Assembly: GCA_038123275.1 (NCBI GenBank)
Contig: JAYORG010000006.1
Coordinates: forward strand, 17,495-81,494
From: CAJQHT01 sp038123275
GTDB lineage: Bacteria > Pseudomonadota > Alphaproteobacteria > Rickettsiales > UBA1997
Length of the DNA: 64,000 nucleotides
Reading direction: 5' to 3'
The translations under genes were made by a program, and so were the position numbers. Below the pieces are notes generated by a model. That model searched no databases. It worked only from the letters and a program-made list of their open reading frames with translations, and had not been told where the DNA came from. This document shows positions 18,089 to 26,261 of the stretch, piece by piece. Position 1 is the first letter of the stretch. Every line of letters starts with the position of its first letter.

Positions 18089-19213
18089 ATGACAAATAAC
18101 TCACTGCAAAAGAAAATTGCCCATTTGAAAGCTAATAACCTATATAGGTCTCTTAAAACTTTTGATAATAAAAATGAAGTTTATATAAAAAGAGATGGTA
18201 AAAAATATATTTCCTTTTGCTCTAATGATTATTTAGGCTTATCTCAAAATAAAGACGTTAAGAATGCTGCTATTAATGCCATAAAAAACTACGGATTTGG
18301 CTCTGGATCTTCTCGTTATATTACTGGAAATAACTCTTTATATTCTAAATTAGAAAATAAACTATCACAAATTAAAAATAGTGAAGATGCTATTGTTTTT
18401 GGTAGTGGCTATTTGACAGGAACCTCTATTGTAGCGGCTTTATGTAAAAAGAATGATCTTATAATTGCTGATAAATTAATACATTCTTGCTTAATTGATG
18501 GCGCCTTACTTTCTGGCTCTAAGATGCTGCGCTTTAAGCATAATGACATAAAACATGCTAGAGAAATTTTATCCAAAAATAGAAAAAACTATCAAAAATG
18601 CTTAATTATTACAGAAACTGTTTTTTCTATGGATGGAGATCTAGGTAGAGTTAAAGAATTATTGGAATTAGCCTTAGAATTTAACTGCTTATTAATATCA
18701 GATGATGCCCATGGGATTGGTATAATAAAAAATAATTATGATAAAAAATATAAAAATATTCATATACAAATGGGAACATTATCCAAAGCTGTTGGAGGCT
18801 ATGGTGGCTATGTTTGTGCAGAATATTCTTTGATTGAATATTTACGTAATTTTGCCAAAAGCGCTATTTATTCTACAGCCCTACCCCCAGCAATATTAGC
18901 AGGAAATTTAAAGTCTTTAGAAATTATAGAAAAAGACCAAGAATTAACTAAAAAGGCGTTAGATAATGCTAATTATTTTTGTAAAATTGTAAATTTACCA
19001 AAAACAGATAGTTGTATCATTGTTTTAATAGTTGGGGAAGCTAAAAAAGCAGTGCAATTAGCAAATAATATTGCAAAAAAAGGATATTTAACATCAGCCA
19101 TCAGGCCACCAACAGTAGAAAAAGGTAGATCACGCCTAAGAATTACATTTAACGCAAACCATAAGAAGCCTGACATCAAAAAACTCGCAAACCTAATAAA
19201 AGTATTAATATAA
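18089..19213 (+). CDS. bioF: 8-amino-7-oxononanoate synthase (or close alpha-oxoamine synthase)
   Basis: PLP-dependent enzyme that condenses pimeloyl-ACP or -CoA with alanine in biotin synthesis. The 374-residue protein has SNDYLGLSQN and GFGSGSSRYITGNNSLYSKL near the N-terminus, SMDGDLGRVKELLELA, the cofactor Asp/His pair in ISDDAHGIGII, and the PLP lysine in MGTLSKAVGGYGGY. The C-terminal YLTSAIRPPTVEKGRSRLRI fits BioF better than Kbl or HemA. I chose the ATG at 18089, which follows the thrS stop; an in-frame upstream ATG would overlap thrS. No other bio gene is seen nearby. Confidence 0.85.
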   Translation: MTNNSLQKKIAHLKANNLYRSLKTFDNKNEVYIKRDGKKYISFCSNDYLGLSQNKDVKNAAINAIKNYGFGSGSSRYITGNNSLYSKLENKLSQIKNSEDAIVFGSGYLTGTSIVAALCKKNDLIIADKLIHSCLIDGALLSGSKMLRFKHNDIKHAREILSKNRKNYQKCLIITETVFSMDGDLGRVKELLELALEFNCLLISDDAHGIGIIKNNYDKKYKNIHIQMGTLSKAVGGYGGYVCAEYSLIEYLRNFAKSAIYSTALPPAILAGNLKSLEIIEKDQELTKKALDNANYFCKIVNLPKTDSCIIVLIVGEAKKAVQLANNIAKKGYLTSAIRPPTVEKGRSRLRITFNANHKKPDIKKLANLIKVLI

Positions 19214-19237
19214 AGAGGGAACAGACTCTTAACTTTA

Positions 19238-19471
19238 TTACTGATCTAATGTTGTTTCTAACCATAAAGTTAAATCCTCAACAGTCATAACTGGAGCGGA
19301 GTTTGTTAAACTTTTAGCCTTTGCTAACTGAGCTGACTGAATTAAAACTTGCCCACCAACAATACCGGTAACCAGCAAACCTATTAAAATCATAACTACA
19401 GCAAGCTCTATTAAGGTAAAAGCTTTTTTATTTTTTTTTCTCTTTTCTTTTATTCTACTTAAAATACTCAT
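19238..19471 (-). CDS. Prepilin-like protein, short, probably truncated
   Basis: A 77-residue protein with a classical type IV prepilin/pseudopilin leader: a basic start, then KKAFTLIELAVVMILIGLLV with the conserved Glu at +5 of the mature part, which is the cleavage and N-methylation site for prepilin peptidase. After the hydrophobic helix it continues GQVLIQSAQLAKAK and ends at LETTLDQ, before any globular pilin domain. Pilins are usually 130 or more residues, so this looks like a 3' truncation. No pilus assembly genes are nearby. An excellent promoter lies upstream (19518-19546), so it may still be expressed. Confidence 0.8.
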   Translation of the reverse strand: MSILSRIKEKRKKNKKAFTLIELAVVMILIGLLVTGIVGGQVLIQSAQLAKAKSLTNSAPVMTVEDLTLWLETTLDQ

Positions 19472-19517
19472 AACTTCAAGTTTAAAAAATTATTAAAGTT
19501 AACAATAACTAACATGA

Positions 19518-19546
19518 ATTATATCATGTATTAGACAAAATGTCAA
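19518..19546 (-). promoter_or_regulatory. Consensus sigma-70 promoter for the prepilin-like gene
   Basis: On the minus strand TTGACA (19546-19541) and TATAAT (19523-19518) match both consensus hexamers exactly, with a 17-base spacer. The -10 box is about 47 bases before the ATG of the prepilin-like gene. Such a perfect match is rare. Confidence 0.8.
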
Positions 19547-19576
19547 TTGCAATTATAAACCTTTTAATAAAAAAAT

Positions 19577-19648
19577 ATTAAAGACCTTTGCACAAGTAAA
19601 GTATCTCGCTTTTTGGTTGCTAAAATCAGTTGTACAAAGGTCTTTATT
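19577..19648. repeat. Inverted repeat, AAAGACCTTTG family, copy 2
   Basis: Arms TAAAGACCTTTGCACAA (19579-19595) and its complement (19630-19646) match at 16 of 17 positions around a loop of about 34 bases. The ends match those of the repeat at 6655-6721 by trmB. It lies a few bases after the lpxI stop codon and could end lpxI transcription, although no clear T-run follows. Confidence 0.65.
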
Positions 19649-19652
19649 ATAA

Positions 19653-20459
19653 TTAAATTGCAGTAATAAATATGTTATGCTGATTTGCCAAGCTAATTAC
19701 TTTTTTCTTATCAATTATTAAGGTGGATCCTGCTTCTAGAGCTATCCCAGCAAAATTAGCTTTGGATAGATTTAAAATAGTTTTTTCGCCAATTGTTGGT
19801 AAATCTATTTTAGTATTTTGATTATGTTTCTTAATTTTTACTAAAACTGGCTTTGTACCTTTTTCAAACTGAATTTTATAAGATCTTTTAATTAATTCAT
19901 CTGTTCCCTCGATAGCTTCAATAGCAATTATTTGCTTTTGTTGAATTGCTATTGCCTGACCTATATCCATATCAGACATTAATTTTAGAATTTTTTGACC
20001 AATTTTAATATTCTCTAGATCTATCTTTGTTGCTTTTTTATTGGTTAAACAACCTTTTTTAGCAACAATATCTTTTATAACTTCATTGGCACCGATAATT
20101 TTAAAACCTTCTTTAGCAAAAAAGCTAGTAATGGTAGTTAAAATATTATTATCACCAAAAATTTTGTTAGCGACTATTTTTGATAATAAAACAGCGCCTT
20201 TTTTATCAACTTTAACATGAGAGAAAGATGGTTTCTTAATTCCTCCAACAAAAATAACCTCTTTTGCTTTATGTTCTTTTAAAATAGATAAAGCTTTAGA
20301 AACATGACCAATCTCAACAATATGATGATTATATTCTTTATAGTCACTATAATTTGACTGATTTGCCACTAAAATAACTATAAAATCACGCTTTTGCCTT
20401 TGACATTCTTGAATAATAAATTTGGGTAAATTGCCATTTCCGGCAATAATAGCTAGCAT
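19653..20459 (-). CDS. lpxI: UDP-2,3-diacylglucosamine pyrophosphatase LpxI
   Basis: Hydrolyses UDP-2,3-diacylglucosamine to lipid X in lipid A synthesis; LpxI replaces LpxH in alphaproteobacteria. The 268-residue protein starts MLAIIAGNGNLPKFIIQECQ and has the family's VIFVGGIKKPSF near residue 87, IGQAIAIQQKQIIAIEAIEG near 182 and DLPTIGEKTI, with the final GIALEAGSTLIIDKKKVI. Its first base is the last base of obgE, so the two are coupled. It is consistent with a Gram-negative envelope containing lipid A, as is lptD in this window. Confidence 0.93.
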   Translation of the reverse strand: MLAIIAGNGNLPKFIIQECQRQKRDFIVILVANQSNYSDYKEYNHHIVEIGHVSKALSILKEHKAKEVIFVGGIKKPSFSHVKVDKKGAVLLSKIVANKIFGDNNILTTITSFFAKEGFKIIGANEVIKDIVAKKGCLTNKKATKIDLENIKIGQKILKLMSDMDIGQAIAIQQKQIIAIEAIEGTDELIKRSYKIQFEKGTKPVLVKIKKHNQNTKIDLPTIGEKTILNLSKANFAGIALEAGSTLIIDKKKVISLANQHNIFITAI

Positions 20460-21466
20460 TAATCCTCTTCCTTATATTTTTTAATAACTGTTAATAACTC
20501 TCTTAATACTGGCTTTATTCCAACATTACTAACTGCAGACATAGCAAAAACTTTTTTACCTCTACCTAAATATTTTTTAAATTTTACCAATCTTTTTGTC
20601 ACCTCTTCTTTATCTAAAATGTCAGATTTAGTTAAAGCTATAACCTCTTTTTTATTTTTAAGATCATCATTATAACCCTTTAATTCTTCTCTAATGGTAA
20701 CATAATCTTTAACGATATCATCGCTATTAATATCAATTAAATGTAAAATTACACCACATCTTTCAATATGTTTTAAAAATCTGTCCCCCAAACCCTTACC
20801 AATACTAGCATTTTTAATTAAACCAGGAATATCAGCAATTATGAATTCTTTTTCATCAACATATACCACTCCAAGTTGTGGTTTTAAAGTTGTAAAAGGA
20901 TAATCAGCAATTTTAGGCTTGGCTCTAGTTGTTGCAGATAAGAATGTTGATTTTCCGGCATTAGGTAAGCCAACTAAACCAGCATCAGAAATTAATTTTA
21001 ATTTTAGCCAAACATATAATTTTTCATTTTCTTCCCCTGGAGTTGATTTTCTTGGAGCTTGATTTGTTGAACTCTTAAAGTGACTATTACCCAGACCTCC
21101 TTTTCCACCATTAGCTAAAATAACTTGCTGATTTTCATCCATCATATCAGCTAGCATATTACTATTACTCTCATCAAAAATTTGCGTCCCGATAGGTACA
21201 TTAATAATTAAATCATTACCATTGGCACCATGTTTATTAGATCCTTGTCCGGCAATACCACTATTGGCTTTAAAATGTTGTTTATAGCGAAAATCTATTA
21301 GGGTATTAAGATTTTTGGTGCATTTAAAAATAACATTTCCACCATCTCCACCATCTCCACCATTTGGGCCTCCTCTTGGAACAAATCTTTCTCTTCTAAA
21401 ACTGACGCAACCATTTCCTCCGCGTCCTGATTCAATAAATATCTTAGCCTCATCAATAAATTGCAT
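20459..21466 (-). CDS. obgE: GTPase Obg/CgtA
   Basis: Essential GTPase linked to large ribosomal subunit maturation. The glycine-rich Obg fold comes first (about 1-158, with RGGPNGGDGGDGGNVIF), then the G domain with G1 GLPNAGKSTFL near residue 166, DIPGLIKNASIGKGLG (G3) and TKSDILD (G4). The length of 335 is normal, without the C-terminal OCT extension found in Gram-positives. It overlaps lpxI by one base and follows the suhB-like gene by 2 bases. Confidence 0.97.
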   Translation of the reverse strand: MQFIDEAKIFIESGRGGNGCVSFRRERFVPRGGPNGGDGGDGGNVIFKCTKNLNTLIDFRYKQHFKANSGIAGQGSNKHGANGNDLIINVPIGTQIFDESNSNMLADMMDENQQVILANGGKGGLGNSHFKSSTNQAPRKSTPGEENEKLYVWLKLKLISDAGLVGLPNAGKSTFLSATTRAKPKIADYPFTTLKPQLGVVYVDEKEFIIADIPGLIKNASIGKGLGDRFLKHIERCGVILHLIDINSDDIVKDYVTIREELKGYNDDLKNKKEVIALTKSDILDKEEVTKRLVKFKKYLGRGKKVFAMSAVSNVGIKPVLRELLTVIKKYKEED

Positions 21467-21468
21467 AG

Positions 21469-22194
21469 CTAACTAATAAGTTTATTATTGCCAACTAATA
21501 AAATATCTCCATTTTGAGTAATAGAACCACCTGCTTCCTTAATTAAAATAGATGTTATTTTTAATATCTCTTGATCATTTTTATCGAATAAAACTAGATC
21601 TAACTTTCCAGAACCATGATAAGCCACATCAAGACTAGGACAATTACTTAATTGTAGCTTAATATTTTTATCATTAACTAGATTCTTGGAAAATAATTTT
21701 TGATTTGTAAGTCCACATAAAATATTTCCTATTGGCTTATGAGAGGAAATTCTAATTCTACGATTATTTAAAAATGCACCATTACCTTTTGATGCTATAT
21801 AAACTTCATTATGAGCCACATTACTAATTGCAATTGCTGTAATTTCTTTCTTGTCTGCTGATCCTTCTTCTAAAGCAATAACATTGCTAAAATTAGTAAT
21901 ACCTCTAGAAAAGTTAAATAAACCATCAATAGGCACTATAACATAACAGAATTTTGAATCCTTATCATTAATGATTGTTTCTCCATCTAGAAATCTAATA
22001 TTATAGTTTGGATTAATAGCTGTTAAATCTTTTACTAATCTTTCCTTAACAGCCTTATAACAAGAATTGGCAAATTTTAAAGCAGCAAAGCTATTACTTT
22101 GCAAATTTTCAATTTCACCAAAATCTCTTGCTATTTTAGAAGAAACTTTATCTAAAGCTTTGATAATTATATTTAAACTTGGTGATCTAATCAT
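21469..22194 (-). CDS. Inositol monophosphatase-like protein (SuhB family) with degraded metal site
   Basis: A 241-residue protein with the overall order of the SuhB/inositol monophosphatase family, but changed at key positions. Where the family has WIIDPIDGTTNF, this has YVIVPIDGLFNFSRG (first Asp lost, GT replaced by GL). Where it has pWDiAAG before the last EAGG, this has QEILKITSILIKEAGG, so the metal-binding Asp is missing. Where the family has a GPxDxVTxAD motif near the start, there is SNSFAALKFANS. It probably cannot act as a phosphatase; a binding or regulatory role, as proposed for SuhB in RNA biology, is possible. It is the first gene of the suhB-obgE-lpxI operon. Confidence 0.75.
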   Translation of the reverse strand: MIRSPSLNIIIKALDKVSSKIARDFGEIENLQSNSFAALKFANSCYKAVKERLVKDLTAINPNYNIRFLDGETIINDKDSKFCYVIVPIDGLFNFSRGITNFSNVIALEEGSADKKEITAIAISNVAHNEVYIASKGNGAFLNNRRIRISSHKPIGNILCGLTNQKLFSKNLVNDKNIKLQLSNCPSLDVAYHGSGKLDLVLFDKNDQEILKITSILIKEAGGSITQNGDILLVGNNKLIS

Positions 22195-22226
22195 TTTTTT
22201 AGTTATTGTTTCGCTTTAATCTGTTT

Positions 22227-22416
22227 CGTATCAACCTAAGGTTGATAATAATTCACGCCACATTAGTGGCGACCTGCTTTGTACTTGTAACTATTGTTTA
22301 TTTAAAAGTAACAAGTTTCAAATTACTCAGAAATTGTAAACAATTTCTTGCGTCATTTGTGGGTACCCCTATGACAAAATATCTTTTTTGTTTTTTATAA
22401 TGAATTTTGTCATAAA
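22227..22416. repeat. Palindromic element with conserved TTCACGCCAC core, intergenic copy
   Basis: Shares with the two elements inside mfd a first hairpin (CGTATCAACC...GGTTGATA), the core AATTCACGCCAC..TAGTGGC, a TACCCC/CACCCC box and a last hairpin ending TCATAAA (here TATGACAAAAT with ATTTTGTCATA). This copy is about twice as long. Between core and final hairpin it carries about 80 extra bases with their own small inverted repeats (CTTGTAACT/AGTAACAAG and AATTGTAAACAATT). It lies in the spacer between the start of the suhB-like gene and the end of sdhA. The 64-codon reading frame across it is not a gene. Confidence 0.8.
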
Positions 22417-22456
22417 TTAATTACTTTATTTCCTACCCCGTCAGAAATATTTACAG

Positions 22457-24214
22457 TTAAGAAGTCAAATGTTTGGCTACTCTAACCTCCTTTTTCTTAA
22501 AATCAAAGTCTATTTTCTCTAAATCAACCTTAACTAGGCTATGAAACCGCCAATTTTTATCATTTTTCTTAATAAAATCTTCACGTAAATGCGCTCCTCT
22601 ACTCTCTTCTCTCTTTAAAGCCGGGTATATTGTAGCTAAAGACTGTAAAAGTAGATTCTCAACCTCAAAATAGCTGACTAGCTCATCATTAAAAAATAAA
22701 TTTTTATTTTTTATACCTATATCTTTGAAATCTTTTATTAACTTTTTGATATTAGATAAACCCTTTTCTAACATATTTTTATTTCTAAAAATACCAGCAA
22801 ATTCTTGCATATTATCTTGTAAATCTTTCTTAATTTGGTTAATTGTTAAACTAGAACCACCCTTTCTACACAAAATATTCTTAATTCTTTCTATCTTATC
22901 TTTAACAATTTTATCAAAATCTATAAATTTCTTATTTTCATTAATATTTTGTGCTGCAACCTGGCCAGACAAACTTCCAAACACCACAATATCAAGCAAA
23001 GAATTGCATCCCATTCTGTTAGCACCATGTACAGAAACACATGCAGCCTCACCAATTGCTAATAAATCGGTAATTACTGATTCTTTTTTACCATCAAAAT
23101 ATGTAACTTGGCAATCTTTATTTGTTGGAATGCCACCCATTGAATAATGAGCTAAAGGAGATACTGGGATTGGATCTTTAACTGGATTAATTTTAGAAAA
23201 TGACTCTACTAAATTTAATAAACCTGGTAATTTTTCTGTAATTACATCCTGACCTAAATGCTCTATTTTTAAATGTACATGATCTTTATCTTTTCCACAC
23301 CCTCTACCCTCTTTAATTTCAGTAGCAATAGCCCTTGCAACAACATCTCTTGATGCTAGATCTACAAATTTTGGTGAATATTTTTTCATAAATCTTTCAC
23401 CTTTTGCATTTACTAAATGACCACCTTCACCTCTTGCTGCTTCTGTAATAAGAATATTTTTTTGATATAATCCAGTTGGATGAAATTGAACAAATTCCAT
23501 ATCTTGTAATTGTAAATTGGCCTTTAAAATAGCCCCAGATCCATCACCAGTACAAATATTAGAAGAAGTTGCATTTTGATAAATTTGACTACCACCACCA
23601 GTAGCAATAATTGTTGTTTTGGCTTTAAAAACCGTTACATTTCCATTATTTAAATCAATTGTAACAGCACCTAAACATGACTTACCGCTAATTAATAAAT
23701 CGGTTAGAAAAAATTCGTTAAAAAATTTAACATTATTATGTAAGCATTTTTGATATAATGTATTTAAAATTGCATGTCCGGTATTATCTTTAGCAGGACA
23801 AGCACGATGAGCTATTTTACCTTTACCAAAATTTTTACTTTGACCACCATATGCTCTTTGATAAATCTTGCCATCTTTGGAACGCGAAAAAACTACACCC
23901 ATTCTTTCTAATTTTGTGATGGACTCTGGTGCCTTTTGACACATGTAATTAACACTATCTTCGTCGGCTAAATTGTCACTAGATTGGATCGTATCATAAG
24001 CATGCCATTTCCAACTATCCTCATCTATATTTCCAAGAGCTGCATTAATACCACCCTTAGCTGCTACTGTATGGCTTGATGTTGGGAATACTTTGCTGAT
24101 AACAGCTATATTGCTAATATTATTTTCAAAACAAGAAACAGCAGCTGTTAACCCTGCTCCACCAGAACCAATTATGATAACATCAAATTCCCTATAATTA
24201 ACTTGAAATTGCAT
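22457..24214 (-). CDS. sdhA: Succinate dehydrogenase flavoprotein subunit
   Basis: Catalytic flavoprotein of complex II, which oxidises succinate to fumarate. It has the N-terminal FAD fold (VIIIGSGGAGLTAA), the covalent-flavin histidine in SSHTVAAKGGINAALG near residue 48, the substrate loop QFHPTGLY and RGEGGHLVN, and catalytic ASRDVVARAIATEI. The C-terminus has the REESRGAHLREDF motif. At 585 residues it is of normal length. sdhC, sdhD and sdhB are not adjacent, so the operon is split. Confidence 0.95.
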   Translation of the reverse strand: MQFQVNYREFDVIIIGSGGAGLTAAVSCFENNISNIAVISKVFPTSSHTVAAKGGINAALGNIDEDSWKWHAYDTIQSSDNLADEDSVNYMCQKAPESITKLERMGVVFSRSKDGKIYQRAYGGQSKNFGKGKIAHRACPAKDNTGHAILNTLYQKCLHNNVKFFNEFFLTDLLISGKSCLGAVTIDLNNGNVTVFKAKTTIIATGGGSQIYQNATSSNICTGDGSGAILKANLQLQDMEFVQFHPTGLYQKNILITEAARGEGGHLVNAKGERFMKKYSPKFVDLASRDVVARAIATEIKEGRGCGKDKDHVHLKIEHLGQDVITEKLPGLLNLVESFSKINPVKDPIPVSPLAHYSMGGIPTNKDCQVTYFDGKKESVITDLLAIGEAACVSVHGANRMGCNSLLDIVVFGSLSGQVAAQNINENKKFIDFDKIVKDKIERIKNILCRKGGSSLTINQIKKDLQDNMQEFAGIFRNKNMLEKGLSNIKKLIKDFKDIGIKNKNLFFNDELVSYFEVENLLLQSLATIYPALKREESRGAHLREDFIKKNDKNWRFHSLVKVDLEKIDFDFKKKEVRVAKHLTS

Positions 24215-24349
24215 ATCTAAATAAATTTTAAAACTTCTTGAGCAAGGCGCCTACGGTAGGAATAGTAAATATTAAATTTTAGTTTACAAGATTATTGCCA
24301 GAAACTATTGGGAGCTGATCTAAAGAAATTTTAGAAATTTATTAAAAAG

Positions 24350-24405
24350 CTCCAAAAAGGGTGGATGGATGTAAGGTAAGTTACAATATTTTTATCTTTT
24401 TGGAG
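24350..24405. terminator. Possible hairpin at the end of the 598-residue gene
   Basis: AGCTCCAAAAAG (about 24347-24358) is complementary to CTTTTTGGAGTT (about 24396-24407) with one mismatch, around a loop of nearly 40 bases. The right arm covers the last codons of the minus-strand gene. The loop is long and no T-run follows, so terminator function is weak. Confidence 0.3.
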
Positions 24406-26188
24406 TTGTATTACTATTTTCATTTAATTCTGAAGATTGCATAGGTACAACAGAGGTACTAGAAGGTAGAGCAGTTTTAGATGTCGCAGCAGAAGATTTA
24501 ACTTTTTGTTTCTTGTTGGATGCTTTAGAATCTAATGATAGGTGACTATCAGAGTGATCATTAAGATTAACCGAAGCAGAAGAAAAAATATTTTTAAGAT
24601 TTGTTGGAATATAAGAAGTTTTACTATCAACATCATCTAAATTTAAAGCCCCTCTCTTACGTTTTGTTGATGGCGTATATTTACTTCTTACTGCCACATC
24701 TTTCTTTTGGGGCGTTGTTTTAGATCCTTGTGTGTAATTACCGCTATAATGTAACATAGGCTCGCCAAGCAAAGAACAGAAAGATTCTGAAGCAGAAACT
24801 GATAACCCTTTTCTTAAATCAATAGAAAGTTGATCTAAAATTGAAGAATTAGTTGAATGTTGCTTATTGTCATGATCACCCAACATTAATTCATCACTAA
24901 TATCATCACCAATACCATCAGTAAAATCCCTTGCTAACATAGCTTTTGATGGCTCATGAATTTGAACCTGACAAGATGTTGCTGTTTGAATTAAATTATT
25001 CTTGATAACATCTCTTGATAGCTTATTTAAAGCAGATATAACCTGTTGCAAGGTTATATTTTCTATAGAAATATTGCTCTTACTTGAAGAATTTGATTTT
25101 GATTTAGAATCAGGAGCTTTAACAAAGCTCATTCCCATCACTATTAGTCTATCAATAATGGCATTCTTTTGTATATCTTCTAAATTACCAAACTCTGCAC
25201 CATAAATATCTAAAACCATGTTTTGTAGAATATTTTCATTATCTTCTTTTAAAATTCTTTCCCGTGCTGACTTTACTAAATCTGTTTCATAAATTTGAGC
25301 GAAAGACACAGAAGCGTTAACTGGAATTTTAAAACATTCTGCCATTTTTAGCACAAAATCCTTTATTGATTCATGACAAATGCAACAAGTATTGTAATGA
25401 GTAGAAACAAAAAAAGTTATGGAATAATCATTTGCATCTACACCTTCATCCAGCAAAAGTCTATCTGTCTCTTTCTTGAATAATTCCCTATTTTTATAAA
25501 TATTTCTCATAATATCTTGCTCTGAATGGGAGTAAATTTTTGTATTTACTGTGGATGTGCCAATTTCACCTGCATAAGCAGAAATTTCACTGAATCTTTC
25601 ACGTGCTTGAGAAGTATGAGCTAAGGTAGATGAAAAGCGGTCCATAAATTTTAATGGCAAAACAAAGTTTGGATTAGAAGTATTATTTGAATGCAATACA
25701 AACAAGGCTAATGCAGCATTATTTCCTTTCTTGTAATCTTCTTTTAATTGCATTAAAGGTAATATATCAAAATATCTTTGATATATTTTTAACTGACTTT
25801 CTAATATTTTTAACTTTTCAGTAGGTTTTTTGATTTGTCTTTGTTTCTTTTGTATTTTTTTTTGTATTTTCTTTGCATTGGTGTTGCTTTTATTTTCTTC
25901 TATCTTTGATATTTCTTCCATTACGACTGAAATTGACCTTTTAATTGATTCAACTTCAAACTCAAGTGATTTAATATTATTATTTACATTATCAACAGTT
26001 TCCATCTCACTAAGATTTTTTAACTGTGAATATATTATGCTAAATTCATCATTGTCTATTTCCCAGTCACTCAAGGTTTTTAATGCTTCTTGTACAACCT
26101 TATTGTAATTTTCAATCATCCCTAATAATGCTGCATGTACCTCTGCTGATTGTGAATATATTTCCTGACCTAAATGACTTTTGCTCAT
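24392..26188 (-). CDS. Putative deaminase-like effector with NLS-like basic tail
   Basis: A 598-residue protein that I do not recognise as a whole. Residues 60-140 are a charged coiled-coil-like segment (KKIQKKIQKKQRQIKK). Residues 200-300 show the order expected for a cytidine/nucleic-acid deaminase fold: TKIYSHSEQDIMRNI gives H221-x-E223, then a hydrophobic strand (YSITFFVST) and a zinc-type C268-C-I-C271. This spacing and the strand before the cysteines match toxin-type deaminases. The C-terminal 120 residues are Ser/Thr-rich and disordered-looking, with two basic clusters like nuclear localisation signals (STKRKRG near 508, NKKQKVK near 558). No signal peptide is seen. It follows the 352-residue gene by 73 bases, same strand. 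Function as a deaminase effector is inference. Confidence 0.5.
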   Translation of the reverse strand: MSKSHLGQEIYSQSAEVHAALLGMIENYNKVVQEALKTLSDWEIDNDEFSIIYSQLKNLSEMETVDNVNNNIKSLEFEVESIKRSISVVMEEISKIEENKSNTNAKKIQKKIQKKQRQIKKPTEKLKILESQLKIYQRYFDILPLMQLKEDYKKGNNAALALFVLHSNNTSNPNFVLPLKFMDRFSSTLAHTSQARERFSEISAYAGEIGTSTVNTKIYSHSEQDIMRNIYKNRELFKKETDRLLLDEGVDANDYSITFFVSTHYNTCCICHESIKDFVLKMAECFKIPVNASVSFAQIYETDLVKSARERILKEDNENILQNMVLDIYGAEFGNLEDIQKNAIIDRLIVMGMSFVKAPDSKSKSNSSSKSNISIENITLQQVISALNKLSRDVIKNNLIQTATSCQVQIHEPSKAMLARDFTDGIGDDISDELMLGDHDNKQHSTNSSILDQLSIDLRKGLSVSASESFCSLLGEPMLHYSGNYTQGSKTTPQKKDVAVRSKYTPSTKRKRGALNLDDVDSKTSYIPTNLKNIFSSASVNLNDHSDSHLSLDSKASNKKQKVKSSAATSKTALPSSTSVVPMQSSELNENSNTTPKR

Positions 26189-26261
26189 AACAAACGACCT
26201 CCATTAAAAAATATTTAACCCTCAAATGTATATTATATAATATTTTGAAACTTTTAGCAAG

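Noticed and set aside
22206..22400. Open reading frame of 64 codons on the plus strand
   Set aside because: It runs through the palindromic element and its nested insertion, has no ribosome binding site and no similarity to known proteins; it reflects the repeat.
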